A stretch of 64,000 bases of DNA from Kribbella antibiotica (GCF_004349055.1 NZ_SMKX01000035.1:1-64000), one strand, 5' to 3'; counted from the first letter of the stretch, positions 1-8,150 are shown. The notes: generated by a model from the sequence alone, not told the origin. Made by a program: numbers and translations.

Positions 1-32
1 GCCCCATCCTCCGCCACCCCCAGTAACCCCAA

Positions 33-990
33 CACGACCAACTGCACGTACCCCTTCCGCCCGCCCAGTCGGAGCGCGATAGCCCCCCGATAGGCCACCA
101 CCTGCAGTCCCTAGTGCGCCGTACCAGCCGAGCCCTCCGAGTGAACCCACTGGGCAGCCGGCTTCTGGCTCCCCCGAGTGAACCCACCGGGCGTCCCCGA
201 GTGAACCCACCGGGCGTCCGGCTTCGGCGAGTGAACCCACTGCGCGTCCGCCGAGTGAACCCACTCGGCGGGTGAGGGTCGAGTGGAAGGAGTGTGCTGG
301 CGGAAATCGATTGCCGGCGACACGGTGCGCACACTCGAAGGCCGCCCGCAGAGTGGGTTCACTCGCGGGCGGCGGTAAGCGGGGCGGCGGTACACGCGGT
401 CGCGCTCACCTGGGCACTCTGGCCCGCGTGCAGCGGCGGCGGCACGACGAACTGCATGTAGTGGGCGGCCCGCACGAGTCGCCCGCTTCGGCCGAACCCC
501 GGCAACCCCGGTTGCGGACTACCTGCAGTCCGTTGTGCTGGCAGCTGCCCCAGCGCCCGTCGGCACGACGGACTGCAGGTAGGCGCCACACCGACGAGTA
601 AGCCGCCTGAGCCGCATGCGATCAGCCCCGCTCCGGCGACTACGTGCAGCTGTTGGTGTCGGCCGCTACCCCGGTCGGCATCGCGACAAGCCCCAGCGCC
701 TGTCGGTACGACGAACTGCAGGTGGTCGGCCACGCGGACGAACGGGCCGCCTGAGCTGATGTCATCAGCCCGACTCGATGACTACGTGCAGTTGTTCGTG
801 TCGACCACCAGCTGGCCCGCACCACGCCCAGCCCCGGCACCTGTCGGTACGGCGAACTGCGGGTGGCCGGCGCGCCGTACGGGTGCGTCGCGGTGGTGGC
901 TCCTGCGTGAGGGACTGCAGGTGGTCGGGTGCCCAAGGGGTTCCGGGCGCCGGATGGGCCCCGTCCAGGGACTACCTGCAGTTGTTCGTG
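33..990. repeat. Non-coding repeat cluster 1 (inverted-arm elements plus GAGTGAACCCAC array)
   Basis: No credible gene lies in the first 997 bases. The stretch holds two repeat types. Type A is a ~20-nt arm, consensus ACTACCTGCAGTTGTTCGTG, which alternates with its reverse complement: reverse arms near 33, 442, 561, 703, 845 (degenerate) and 912, forward arms near 97, 518, 639, 781 and 970. Each reverse arm is followed 58-78 nt later by a forward arm, so each unit could fold as a long stem-loop. From 561 to ~845 the unit is repeated in tandem with a period of 142 bp. Type B is a CGAGTGAACCCAC motif at 138, 175, 198, 228 and 252, with one inverted copy at 352. Function unknown. ORFs in this stretch carry repeat-derived, low-complexity translations and were not annotated. 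Confidence 0.85.
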
Positions 991-997
991 TTGGCGG

Positions 998-1771
998 TTA
1001 GGAGGATCCGAGGAAGCTCAGCACCAGCGGGCTCGCGACCGCCCGGCACTCGTGGAAGTACGCGTGGCGGGCGCCTTGGATGATCTCAACGCGGGAGTCG
1101 GGGATCCGCTCGGCCAGCACCTTCGTGTTCGCGACCGGGCTGAAGATGTCCTCGGAACCGTGCAGGATGAGCGTCGGCGCGATGATGTCGGGGAGCCGGT
1201 CCCAGGCCTCGTGCTTGTTGCTGGCGACCAAGTGCAGGCCCTTCGCGTACGGCGGCATGTCGCGATCCCCGAGCACCGGGTACGGCGGCGGATTCGCCGC
1301 GACCCATTGCGGGGTGTACATCAGGTCGACCAGCACCCGGCCACCTTGGACCGGGTCCGCGAGCGCACGCCGAATCTCGGAGCTCCGCTCATAACCGTGC
1401 GCCGGACCAGGCGACGTACAACCCAAGATCAGCTTGGAGACGCGGTCCGGGTGGTTGATCGCGATCCACTGGGCGACCCGCCCGCCCATCGAGGTTCCGT
1501 AGACATGCGCAGTCGGCAGACCGAGTTCGTCGAGCACCGCCACGACGTCTTCGGCGAAGCCGGGAGTGGTGTAGACCTCATCGGGTTTGTCGCTGATCCC
1601 GGTACCACGCCAGTCGAGCGTGATCGTCTGATAGGCCGACGAGAAGTCGGCGCGAACCGGGTCCCACCAGGTGTGATTGTTGGATTGACCGGCCAGCAGA
1701 ATCAGTGGTTGTCCCTCGCCACTGAGCTGATAACCGATCCGGACACCATCAAGTGCTGTTGCATACGGCAC
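998..1771 (-). CDS. Alpha/beta-fold hydrolase
   Basis: Soluble alpha/beta hydrolase of about 257 residues, probably a cytoplasmic esterase, lactonase or peptidase-type enzyme; the substrate cannot be read from sequence. The oxyanion-hole strand (ILLAGQSNNHTWW), the nucleophile elbow GTSMGG (Ser nucleophile), an acid in the LHGSED turn and a C-terminal His in ARHAYFHE form the expected triad. I chose the GTG at 1771 because the product then begins directly at the first core strand (PYATALDGVRIGYQ). An in-frame ATG at 1804 would add 11 residues and bring the start to within 3 nt of the divergent gene. The 3' end abuts repeat cluster 1. Confidence 0.88.
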   Translation of the reverse strand: MPYATALDGVRIGYQLSGEGQPLILLAGQSNNHTWWDPVRADFSSAYQTITLDWRGTGISDKPDEVYTTPGFAEDVVAVLDELGLPTAHVYGTSMGGRVAQWIAINHPDRVSKLILGCTSPGPAHGYERSSEIRRALADPVQGGRVLVDLMYTPQWVAANPPPYPVLGDRDMPPYAKGLHLVASNKHEAWDRLPDIIAPTLILHGSEDIFSPVANTKVLAERIPDSRVEIIQGARHAYFHECRAVASPLVLSFLGSS

Positions 1772-1795
1772 CCACCCAGTCTGCCCGACGCGAGC

Positions 1796-1801
1796 TAGGC
1801 T
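1796..1801 (+). promoter_or_regulatory. Leaderless -10 hexamer TAGGCT
   Basis: TAGGCT followed by 6 nt and then the ATG at 1808, the usual actinobacterial spacing when transcription starts at the initiation codon. There is no Shine-Dalgarno sequence before this start. Confidence 0.6.
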
Positions 1802-1807
1802 CATGAC

Positions 1808-2464
1808 ATGCGAGTCGTGATTGCGGGTGGACACGGGCAGATCGCTCTGCGGCTGACCAAGCTGCTGAGTGCTGATGGGCACGAGGTGGTCGGGTTGGTG
1901 CGCAACCCCGATCACGAGGCCGATATCGCGGCCGCCGGCGGGAAGGCCGCCGTACTGGATCTTGAGCAGGCTGACGCTGACGCGGTCGCCGACGTGCTGG
2001 CTCAGGCCGACGTCGCGATCTTCGCGGCTGGCGCTGGACCGGGCAGCGGGGACGATCGCAAGGACACCGTCGACCGGGGCGCGGCCGCGCTGTTCGCTGA
2101 CGGCTCCGTGCAGGCCGGCGTACGGCGGCACATCCAGGTCAGCTCGATGGGTGCGGATCGCGCCGACACGCTGACTGATGACGAGTCGTTCACGATCTAC
2201 CTGCGCGCCAAGAAGGCGGCCGAGGACGATCTGCGCAGCCGCAGCCGCGACCTCGACTGGACGGTCCTGCGGCCAGGCGCTCTCACCAACGACCCCGGCA
2301 CCGGCAACATCCTGATCGCCGACCAGACCGGCCGCGGCAGCATCAGCCGCGACGACGTCGCGCTGACACTCGCTGGTCTCTGTACGGCGACAGCCTCGAT
2401 CGGCCGGGTCCTTGAGCTGATCACCGGGGAAACCCCGGTGACCGAGGCACTCGCAAACCTCTGA
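1808..2464 (+). CDS. NAD(P)-binding atypical SDR / NmrA-like protein
   Basis: 218 residues. The N-terminal strand carries the dinucleotide-binding motif GGHGQIA (GxxGxxG class), followed by GLVRNPDH, the region that selects the cofactor phosphate. The overall pattern is that of NAD(P)H-binding PF13460 proteins, atypical short-chain dehydrogenases that lack the YxxxK pair and often act as redox sensors or epimerase-like enzymes. Divergent from the alpha/beta hydrolase and followed 21 nt later by an OsmC-family peroxidase gene on the same strand, which suggests a small redox-related unit. Leaderless start supported by TAGGCT at 1796. Confidence 0.88.
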   Translation: MRVVIAGGHGQIALRLTKLLSADGHEVVGLVRNPDHEADIAAAGGKAAVLDLEQADADAVADVLAQADVAIFAAGAGPGSGDDRKDTVDRGAAALFADGSVQAGVRRHIQVSSMGADRADTLTDDESFTIYLRAKKAAEDDLRSRSRDLDWTVLRPGALTNDPGTGNILIADQTGRGSISRDDVALTLAGLCTATASIGRVLELITGETPVTEALANL

Positions 2465-2485
2465 CGTTGCCTGGGGCAACAGATT

Positions 2486-2920
2486 GTGACGGTTATGGGC
2501 GACTCACTGCGCCAGGTCGACTTCGAGCGCCTGGCGAACAGCAGCTACAAGGTGACGAACGCGCGCGGCGGCAGTATCACCGTCGGCTCCGGTGGCGACG
2601 ACACCGATTTCACGCCGGTCGAGCTGTTGCTCGCCGCGATCGGGACGTGTTCGGCGATCGACGTCGACATCGTGGTCAGCCGGCGCGCGGAGCCGACCGA
2701 GTTCACCGCGGTGGTCCGCGGTGACAAGGTCCGCGACGCCGACGAAGGCAACCGGATGGAGAACCTCGCGGTCGAGTTCACGATCCGGTTCCCCGAGGGC
2801 GAGGACGGCGACAAGGCCCGCGAGGCGCTACCGCGCGCGGTCAAGATGTCGCACGACCGCCTCTGCACGGTCAGCCGGACGGTCGAGCTCGGAACACCGG
2901 TTACGACGACAGCGGTCTGA
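2486..2920 (+). CDS. OsmC family protein
   Basis: 144-residue member of the OsmC/Ohr thiol-peroxidase superfamily. The first redox cysteine is in LLLAAIGTCSAIDVDI and the second in SHDRLCTVSRTVE, the two-cysteine spacing expected of OsmC-type hydroperoxide reductases. A GTG at 2486 (used) and an ATG at 2495 are both possible starts. It follows the NmrA-like gene closely and is probably cotranscribed. The last 20 bases overlap the convergent epimerase gene on the other strand. Confidence 0.87.
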   Translation: MTVMGDSLRQVDFERLANSSYKVTNARGGSITVGSGGDDTDFTPVELLLAAIGTCSAIDVDIVVSRRAEPTEFTAVVRGDKVRDADEGNRMENLAVEFTIRFPEGEDGDKAREALPRAVKMSHDRLCTVSRTVELGTPVTTTAV

Positions 2921-3686
2921 GGAACTCCCGCACCGGACGCAGCCTGGTCTTGAGCAGTTGCTGCGTCCGCGTGCTGTCCAGCCGGATATGCGAGATCGCG
3001 CCCGGGACCGCTGGCAGCGCGTCTGGATCGAGCCCATCCCGTACGGCGATCAGTCGCCCGAGCTCCAGCCTGCTGGCCGCCTCGGCGCCGCCCAGATGTG
3101 CGATCCCGGTGTAATCCGACTCGACGAGCTCGAGCAATGCACTGGCGAGGTCGCTCACATGCACCGGGCACCGGATGTTCTCGCTGAAGAACGCTCCCGA
3201 GGCACCGCCGGCCAACGCATGCGTGAGCCGCTCTGACTCAGATGTGCCCGCGCTCCCGACGATCAGCGACGACCGGGCGATCACGGCGTTCGGATGAACC
3301 GCGCGGATCGCGGTCTCCGCGGCCGCCTTCGCAGCGCCGTACGGCGAAGTCGGGCTCGGCGGCGCATCTTCGTCGTACGGGTCGGGTCCACTGCCGAACA
3401 CGGCGTCGGTGGAGACGAACACGAACCGGGCCTCTCGCGCAGCGACCGCGAGATTCGCGGGACCGTCGGCCGTGGTCGCCCAGTCGCTCTGTTTGAACCC
3501 CGCGTGGATGATCGCGTCCGGACGCACCCGCTGGATCACCGCCGCGACCTCGGCGCGATCACGCACATCGAGCCGCGCACCGCCCTCGACCTTCGCCGAG
3601 TGATACGTCGGTACGACGTCGTGTTCGGCGAGCCGCACGACCTCGCTCCCCAGGAATCCGGCCGCGCCGGTGACCAGTAGCCTCAC
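2901..3686 (-). CDS. RmlD-like NAD-dependent sugar-nucleotide reductase/epimerase
   Basis: 261-residue extended short-chain dehydrogenase. The product starts with the Rossmann motif MRLLVTGAAGFLGSEV (GxxGxxG), has FVFVSTDAVFG before the catalytic segment and carries the YxxxK pair in SPYGAAKAAAE. This matches dTDP-4-dehydrorhamnose reductase-like (RmlD substrate-binding) proteins, though no dTDP-rhamnose genes are nearby, so the true substrate is open. The GTG/ATG start region overlaps the stop of the upstream gene at 3683-3686, indicating translational coupling with the 279-aa gene. It converges on and overlaps the OsmC gene by 20 bp. Confidence 0.85.
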   Translation of the reverse strand: MRLLVTGAAGFLGSEVVRLAEHDVVPTYHSAKVEGGARLDVRDRAEVAAVIQRVRPDAIIHAGFKQSDWATTADGPANLAVAAREARFVFVSTDAVFGSGPDPYDEDAPPSPTSPYGAAKAAAETAIRAVHPNAVIARSSLIVGSAGTSESERLTHALAGGASGAFFSENIRCPVHVSDLASALLELVESDYTGIAHLGGAEAASRLELGRLIAVRDGLDPDALPAVPGAISHIRLDSTRTQQLLKTRLRPVREFLRPLSS

Positions 3687-4522
3687 CCAATCACCCTATG
3701 CCGGGTCAGTCGCCAGCCTGCGGTTCGAGTGGAGCGGCGCACCTCCGCGACGGTGCGGACCTTGCGCGGTGATCGCCACGTCTGGGCGGGTTTGTGGAAC
3801 ATCCAGCCGTCGCCGATGGTGATCGCGGCATGCTGCACGAGACCGGCCTGGTTGCGCCAGACGAAGACGGTTCCAGGTTCGTTGTCACGGCCGCCCGGGA
3901 CGGTGTGCTCGGCGAGCCATTCCTCGAAGGGCTCCCGCAGCATCCACACGGAGTCCGCGCCCTCAACTCCGGTCGCGGCCATCACGCTGCCGAAGCAGTT
4001 CGGCCCGCTGCCGTCGGCGAAGGTGCCGGCCAGCTCCTGGGCGCGGGGAACCTCGGTGGGCCAGCGCGTCACCTCGGTGTGCCGGCTCGGTCCCATGTCT
4101 TCGCTGACGATGACCGGCAGGATCGCGGCCTTGTGCTCGGCGAGCAGCGACTTCCACCAGACGAAGCGGTGACCGTCGGCCTGTGCTTTGAGCTCGGGCC
4201 CGAGCAGACCCTGCCAGGCGCGAACAGCCGGTACGGCGCCGCGCCCGTGCCGTACCTGCGCCCGGACCAGCTGAGCGCGGATCGGCTTGTCGAGCGCGGC
4301 GAACTGCGGTTCGGTCAGCCACGCGACCACGGTCGCGGTCGAGTCGACGGCGTACGTGAGAAAGGTGTCGCGATCTTCGCGGCTCGGCTCGCGGCCGGTG
4401 TCCTCGAGCCCCCAGGCCGCAGCCTGCTGCGGGGTGAGGAAGAACGGCTGCTGGTCGGGAGCCAGCCAGTCGGCCCACTTGTCGAGGAGGGCCGGCGGGA
4501 CGTCGATTCCGAGGACTCTCAC
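3683..4522 (-). CDS. Hypothetical protein with possible NlpC/P60-like C-terminal fold
   Basis: 279 residues, family not firmly recognised. The C-terminal half contains GPNCFGSVMAATG, a Cys at a helix start, then about 60 residues on FVWRNQAGLVQHAAITIGDGWMFHKP, a His in a strand followed by a second His. That Cys...His order resembles papain-like/NlpC-P60 enzymes, but this is inference and no signal peptide is present, so it would act in the cytoplasm. The N-terminal half is helical with many Trp and Ala. GTG start; its stop overlaps the start of the RmlD-like gene, making a two-gene unit. Confidence 0.7.
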   Translation of the reverse strand: MRVLGIDVPPALLDKWADWLAPDQQPFFLTPQQAAAWGLEDTGREPSREDRDTFLTYAVDSTATVVAWLTEPQFAALDKPIRAQLVRAQVRHGRGAVPAVRAWQGLLGPELKAQADGHRFVWWKSLLAEHKAAILPVIVSEDMGPSRHTEVTRWPTEVPRAQELAGTFADGSGPNCFGSVMAATGVEGADSVWMLREPFEEWLAEHTVPGGRDNEPGTVFVWRNQAGLVQHAAITIGDGWMFHKPAQTWRSPRKVRTVAEVRRSTRTAGWRLTRHRVIG

Positions 4523-4551
4523 GCGGTCACCCTGGCACAGGAGGTGCCTTA

Positions 4552-4579
4552 GAGGCCCGGCCTTTTTCTGCCGGGCCTC
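4552..4579 (-). terminator. Intrinsic terminator after the Pro/Gln-rich membrane protein
   Basis: A perfect 10-bp stem, GAGGCCCGGC pairing with GCCGGGCCTC, with an 8-nt loop, lies 6 nt past the stop codon of the gene ending at 4586. There is no strong U tract on either side, as is common in high-GC actinobacteria. Confidence 0.7.
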
Positions 4580-4585
4580 ATCAGG

Positions 4586-5491
4586 TCACTTGGCGCCGAG
4601 ACAGAGCGTGTACCGCGTGTAGCGCTCCTTCTTCGTGTACGACGCCTCGAAGCCGGGGAACTGCTCACAGCCACTGTCGTCCGTTGTACCGGTCAGCTTG
4701 CCGACGACGCGGTACTGCGCCTCCGAGCTGCTGCAGTCGACGACCTTCACGTCCGGGTCGGAGTTGCTTCCGTTGTTGACCACGCACGACCCGACGGTCG
4801 CCTCACTGGTCGACGTGGTGGTGATGTTGCCGATCACGATCGCCGCGATGATCGCGATCGGGAGCACCAGCATCAGGGCCTGCGGGCGATTGAACAGCGG
4901 CTTGCCCGGATCCATCGGCTGCCGTTGACCGGGCTGCGGCTCGGGCAGCTGCTTGAACTTCTGCGCCGGGCCGAGGTTCGACAGCATGACGAACGGCGTC
5001 ACGATCGCGGAGCCGATACCCCACCAGCCCTGCACCATGGTCTTCGCCGTCATGTCGCGCACGGTCGCCGTACCGCATGTCTTGCAGAACGGGCCAGTCA
5101 GCTTGAGCCAACGCATCACGATCAGCATGCCCTGGTGACCACGCACCGTGGCGTCGACCGCAGGGAAGCCACCACAGAAGCGGCAGGTGCCCGGCTGGTA
5201 CTGCACCTGCTGGGGGTACTGCTCCTGCTGCGGGAGCTGCTGTCCTTGCTGGGCGTAGGGCTGCTGGTACGGCCCCGGCTGTTGCTGTCCGTACGGCGCC
5301 TGCTGCTCTCCGTACTGCGGTGCGCCGTACTGGGGCGCTCCAGGCGGGGGACCCTGCTGTCCGTACTGCGGCGGCTGCGGCTGACCCTGCTGGGGCTGGG
5401 TGTACTGCGGGAACTGCTCCGGCGGGGGACCGTAGTTGCCGGGCTGGGCGTCGTACGGGTTCTGCGGCGGATTTTGTGGCGGTGTGGTCAC
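4586..5491 (-). CDS. Pro/Gln/Tyr-rich membrane protein with zinc ribbon and extracytoplasmic LppU-like domain
   Basis: 301 residues in four blocks. Residues 1-100 are a low-complexity QQPG/PQY-rich tail. A CRFCG...CKTCG pair (about 102-140) looks like a treble-clef or zinc-ribbon knuckle. Hydrophobic segments follow (GIGSAIVTPFVMLS and ALMLVLPIAIIAAIVIG). The C-terminal ~75 residues have four cysteines (GSCV, DCSS, GCEQF, LCLG), suggesting disulfides outside the membrane, as in actinobacterial LppU/SCO3897-type proteins. Probably anchored with the disordered tail inside. Followed by a terminator at 4552 and divergent from the WYL regulator. Role unknown. Confidence 0.75.
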   Translation of the reverse strand: MTTPPQNPPQNPYDAQPGNYGPPPEQFPQYTQPQQGQPQPPQYGQQGPPPGAPQYGAPQYGEQQAPYGQQQPGPYQQPYAQQGQQLPQQEQYPQQVQYQPGTCRFCGGFPAVDATVRGHQGMLIVMRWLKLTGPFCKTCGTATVRDMTAKTMVQGWWGIGSAIVTPFVMLSNLGPAQKFKQLPEPQPGQRQPMDPGKPLFNRPQALMLVLPIAIIAAIVIGNITTTSTSEATVGSCVVNNGSNSDPDVKVVDCSSSEAQYRVVGKLTGTTDDSGCEQFPGFEASYTKKERYTRYTLCLGAK

Positions 5492-5584
5492 GGAAACTTC
5501 CTGGGACTAGAAGCATGCTGGGTCTATTCGCGAAAGCGAACTTCCGAACCTTACTCACGTCCAGAGTTCAAGTAGCTTCTCGGT

Positions 5585-5590
5585 TAGCCT
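5585..5590 (+). promoter_or_regulatory. -10 hexamer TAGCCT for the WYL regulator
   Basis: TAGCCT ends 8 nt before the ATG at 5599; no ribosome-binding site is present, so a leaderless transcript is likely. Confidence 0.5.
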
Positions 5591-5598
5591 TTTCCTCG

Positions 5599-6549
5599 AT
5601 GGCACATGACGTGAGTCCGACCTCGCGCACGCTGACGGTGCTCGAGCTGATCCAGAACCGCCCCGGCATCACCGCCGAGCAGCTCGGCGACAAGCTCGGC
5701 GTCTCCGAACGCGCCGCCCGCCGGTACGTCGCGATCCTGCGTGAGGCCGAGATCCCGATCGAGTCCGCCCGCGGCCCGTACGGCGGCTATCGCGTCGGCC
5801 GCGGTCTGCGGCTGCCCCCGCTGATGTTCAGCACCACCGAGGCGCTCGGCCTGGTGATGGCTGTGCTCGAAGGACCGCGCGGCGCCGATGATCCCGTGGA
5901 GAGCGCTCTCGGAAAGATCATTCGTGTTCTCCCTGAGCCGATCGCCCGCTCGACCGACGCTATCCGCAAAGTCAGCGCCCGCGCCGCCGACCCCGGTATC
6001 CGCACCCCGGACCCCGCAGTCACCGCCGCCCTTGTCGCGGCCAGCACCGAACGCCGCCGCATCGTCCTCGACTACACCTTCGGCGACGGCGGCACCCGAC
6101 CGATGGAGGTCGACCCCTGGGCGGTCGTCGTCCGCCGCGGACGCTGGTATCTGCTCTGCTGGTCGCACGCCAAGGAAGCCCAACGTGTCCTCCGCGTCGA
6201 CCGCATGGCCGGTATGGAGGAGACCGGCGCCGAGTTCTGCGTCCCGGACGACCTCGACCCACTGGCCGTCGTCGAAGAACACCTGGCCATGGGGTGGAAA
6301 CACGCGATCGAGGTCGTCATCGACGCCTCCGTCGACGACATCCGCCGCTGCTTACCGCGCAGCATGGGCCGTCTGGAACCGCTCTCCGATCAGCAGACCC
6401 GTCTGATCGCCAGCACCGACGACCCCTACTGGTACGCCCTCCAGCTCGCCGCGCTCAACACGCCGTACCGGATCGTGTCCCCACCCGAACTCCAGCAAGC
6501 ATCCCGCGACCTGGCCCGACGACTGCTGGAGGCGAGCACCAGTGCGTGA
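5599..6549 (+). CDS. WYL-domain transcriptional regulator (DeoR-type HTH)
   Basis: 316 residues. The N-terminus is a winged helix (LTVLELIQNRPGITAEQLGDKLGVSERAARRYVAILREAEIPI) of the HTH_11/DeoR type. Residues ~130-230 form the WYL domain, here with RRGRWYLLCWSHA, and a WCX-like C-terminal extension follows. WYL domains bind nucleic acid or small ligands and switch the HTH. The start at ATG 5599 fits the leaderless TAGCCT signal and a full HTH. The next gene starts 8 nt inside this one, so the DUF1905 protein is translationally coupled. Target genes cannot be deduced. Confidence 0.88.
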   Translation: MAHDVSPTSRTLTVLELIQNRPGITAEQLGDKLGVSERAARRYVAILREAEIPIESARGPYGGYRVGRGLRLPPLMFSTTEALGLVMAVLEGPRGADDPVESALGKIIRVLPEPIARSTDAIRKVSARAADPGIRTPDPAVTAALVAASTERRRIVLDYTFGDGGTRPMEVDPWAVVVRRGRWYLLCWSHAKEAQRVLRVDRMAGMEETGAEFCVPDDLDPLAVVEEHLAMGWKHAIEVVIDASVDDIRRCLPRSMGRLEPLSDQQTRLIASTDDPYWYALQLAALNTPYRIVSPPELQQASRDLARRLLEASTSA

Positions 6550-6832
6550 GCTCGAATTCACCGGCGAGATCTACTTCTGGCGTGGCCCGGCGCCCTGGTA
6601 CTTCATCACCGTCCCCGACGAGGAGTGCGCCTACCTCGAAGCCGAATCCGCCGGAGTTTCCTACGGCTGGGGCATGATCCCCGTCCACGCCGCCATCGGC
6701 AGCACCACCTGGGAGACCTCGCTCTTCCCCAAGGACGGCAACTACATCGTCCCCATCAAGGCCGCTGTGCGCCGGGCCGAAGACCTCGACGACGGCGACG
6801 CCCCCACCGTTCGCCTCCACCTCCGCACCTGA
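6542..6832 (+). CDS. DUF1905 domain protein
   Basis: 96 residues matching DUF1905 small beta-barrel proteins: FTGEIYFWRGPAPWYFITVPDE near the N-terminus, then GWGMIPVHAAIGSTTWETSLFP and a terminal strand IPIKAAVRRAEDLDDGD. Function of the family is unknown. GTG start lying within the last codons of the WYL regulator; the 8-nt overlap implies coupled expression. Confidence 0.88.
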   Translation: MRELEFTGEIYFWRGPAPWYFITVPDEECAYLEAESAGVSYGWGMIPVHAAIGSTTWETSLFPKDGNYIVPIKAAVRRAEDLDDGDAPTVRLHLRT

Positions 6833-6867
6833 CAAAGCTGCCTGACAAAACTGTCGGAGGCGGCAGA

Positions 6868-6873
6868 TAACGT
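6868..6873 (+). promoter_or_regulatory. Leaderless -10 hexamer TAACGT
   Basis: TAACGT followed by 7 nt and the ATG at 6881. No Shine-Dalgarno is present. Confidence 0.55.
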
Positions 6874-6880
6874 CTGGTGC

Positions 6881-7432
6881 ATGACTACGCTGATTGATCG
6901 GCCCCATGCGGCGCTGTTGGTGATTGACGTGCAGAACGGCGTTGTTGCCGGGGCACATGAGCGCGACCAGGTTGTCGCAAACATCAAGACTGCTGTCGAC
7001 GGTGCTCGGGCAGCCGGGGTTCCGGTGGTTTGGGTTCAGCACTCGAGTGCTGACCTGGTGCCGGACACGGAAGGGTGGCAGTTCGTGCCGGAGCTGACTC
7101 GGGAGCCTGGTGAGGCGTTGGTGCCCAAGACGTTCGGGGACTCGTTCGAGGACACGACGTTGGAGTCGGTGCTCGAGGCCGGCGGGATCGGGCATCTGGT
7201 GGTGACGGGAGCGCAGACGGACGCGTGTATTCGGTCGACCGTGCATGGTGCGTTCACGCGCGGTTATGACGTGACGCTCGTGTCCGACGCGCACACGACT
7301 GAAGACCTGTCTGCGTACGGCGCTCCGAAACCCGATCAGGTCATCGCGCACACGAACCTGTACTGGCAGTTCCAGGATGCGCCGGGTCGGACGGCGACTG
7401 TGCAGTCTGCCGCCGAGTTGTCGTTCGGCTGA
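6881..7432 (+). CDS. Isochorismatase-family cysteine hydrolase
   Basis: 183 residues. The catalytic Asp lies in ALLVIDVQNG, a Lys in LVPKTFGDSFEDT and the nucleophilic Cys in VVTGAQTDACIRST, the Asp-Lys-Cys triad of nicotinamidase/isochorismatase-like hydrolases. Lacks the fused aryl-carrier domain of siderophore isochorismatases, so it is more likely an amidase of small amides. Cytoplasmic. Its own leaderless promoter (TAACGT) separates it from the upstream DUF1905 gene; it converges with the HAD gene with only 1 bp between stops. Confidence 0.9.
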   Translation: MTTLIDRPHAALLVIDVQNGVVAGAHERDQVVANIKTAVDGARAAGVPVVWVQHSSADLVPDTEGWQFVPELTREPGEALVPKTFGDSFEDTTLESVLEAGGIGHLVVTGAQTDACIRSTVHGAFTRGYDVTLVSDAHTTEDLSAYGAPKPDQVIAHTNLYWQFQDAPGRTATVQSAAELSFG

Positions 7433-7433
7433 G

Positions 7434-8093
7434 TTACCAGACGAGTTCGTCCAGGCTGGCGATCCGCCGTACGCCGACGTCGGCGTGCTGGCCGGATCTC
7501 GCCAGCAGGACGGCTCCGAGGCCGGCTGCGAGTGCTCCGTGGACGTCGTTCGTCAGGGAGTCACCGACCATCAGCGCTTGGTCGGGCTCGATGTCGAGCA
7601 GGGACAGGGCTTGCTGGAACGCGCGTGGGTCGGGTTTGCCGGCCGGCAGATCTTCGGCGGAGATGAAGCGGTCGACCTCGGCGGTCAGTCCGAAGCGGTC
7701 GATCTTCTGCTGCTGATGGGCCGAGTTCCCGTTGGTGAAGATCACGGCCTGCAGCCCCGCTGCCCGGACCCGTCGGACGGCGGGGACCGCGTCGTCGAAC
7801 AGTCGCCAACCGGCTTCGTAGCGCCACAGATACTCACCGAAGATCGCGTCGAGCTCGGCGTCATCGGCGTGCAGCCCCAGAAACTCCCGCACCCGGGCGC
7901 GACGCTGCTCGGCGAACGTCAGCTCCCGCCGCTGGTACCTCGGGTAGTGAAGCTGCGACACCGCCGCCCACCGCGCCGCGACCTCCGGACCGGTGACGCC
8001 GTACGCCGCGGCCCACTCGACAGCGGCCTGAGCCGCCGCGTGCTCTTGTTCGACCAGGGTGCCGTCGAGATCGAACAGGACAACCTTGAGCAC
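7434..8093 (-). CDS. HAD-family hydrolase
   Basis: 219 residues of haloacid-dehalogenase type. Motif I is VVLFDLDGTLVE (nucleophile and general acid Asp), motif II is AVIFTNG, motif III Lys is in LPAGKPDPRAF and motif IV is ALMVGDSLTNDV. An alpha-helical cap sits between motifs I and II (subclass I, phosphoglycolate phosphatase-like), so it is likely a small-metabolite phosphatase. Followed upstream, in transcription order, by the aldo/keto reductase gene with a 47-nt gap carrying a short tandem repeat. Confidence 0.9.
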   Translation of the reverse strand: MLKVVLFDLDGTLVEQEHAAAQAAVEWAAAYGVTGPEVAARWAAVSQLHYPRYQRRELTFAEQRRARVREFLGLHADDAELDAIFGEYLWRYEAGWRLFDDAVPAVRRVRAAGLQAVIFTNGNSAHQQQKIDRFGLTAEVDRFISAEDLPAGKPDPRAFQQALSLLDIEPDQALMVGDSLTNDVHGALAAGLGAVLLARSGQHADVGVRRIASLDELVW

Positions 8094-8114
8094 GCGGCGA
8101 CCTCCAGAGCGGGC

Positions 8115-8150
8115 AGTCAGAGTCGGTTAGTCAGACTCGGTTAGTCAGAC
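8115..8150. repeat. 14-bp tandem repeat, about 2.5 copies
   Basis: AGTCAGASTCGGTT occurs twice in full (8115-8128, 8129-8142) and once in part (8143-8150). The stop codon of the aldo/keto reductase falls inside it. Confidence 0.75.

Noticed and set aside
138-265. Possible CRISPR array from CGAGTGAACCCAC repeats
   Set aside because: Repeats are too short, spacers irregular and partly repeated themselves; no cas gene in the window.
111-936. Several 60-120 residue reading frames in the first kilobase
   Set aside because: They read through repeat units, overlap on both strands and carry repeat-derived low-complexity sequence; none has a ribosome site or a known domain.
998-2479. N-terminal extension of the alpha/beta hydrolase on the minus strand
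   Set aside because: The extra 225 residues are the antisense of the NmrA-like gene and lack hydrolase homology; the catalytic fold starts at about 1771.
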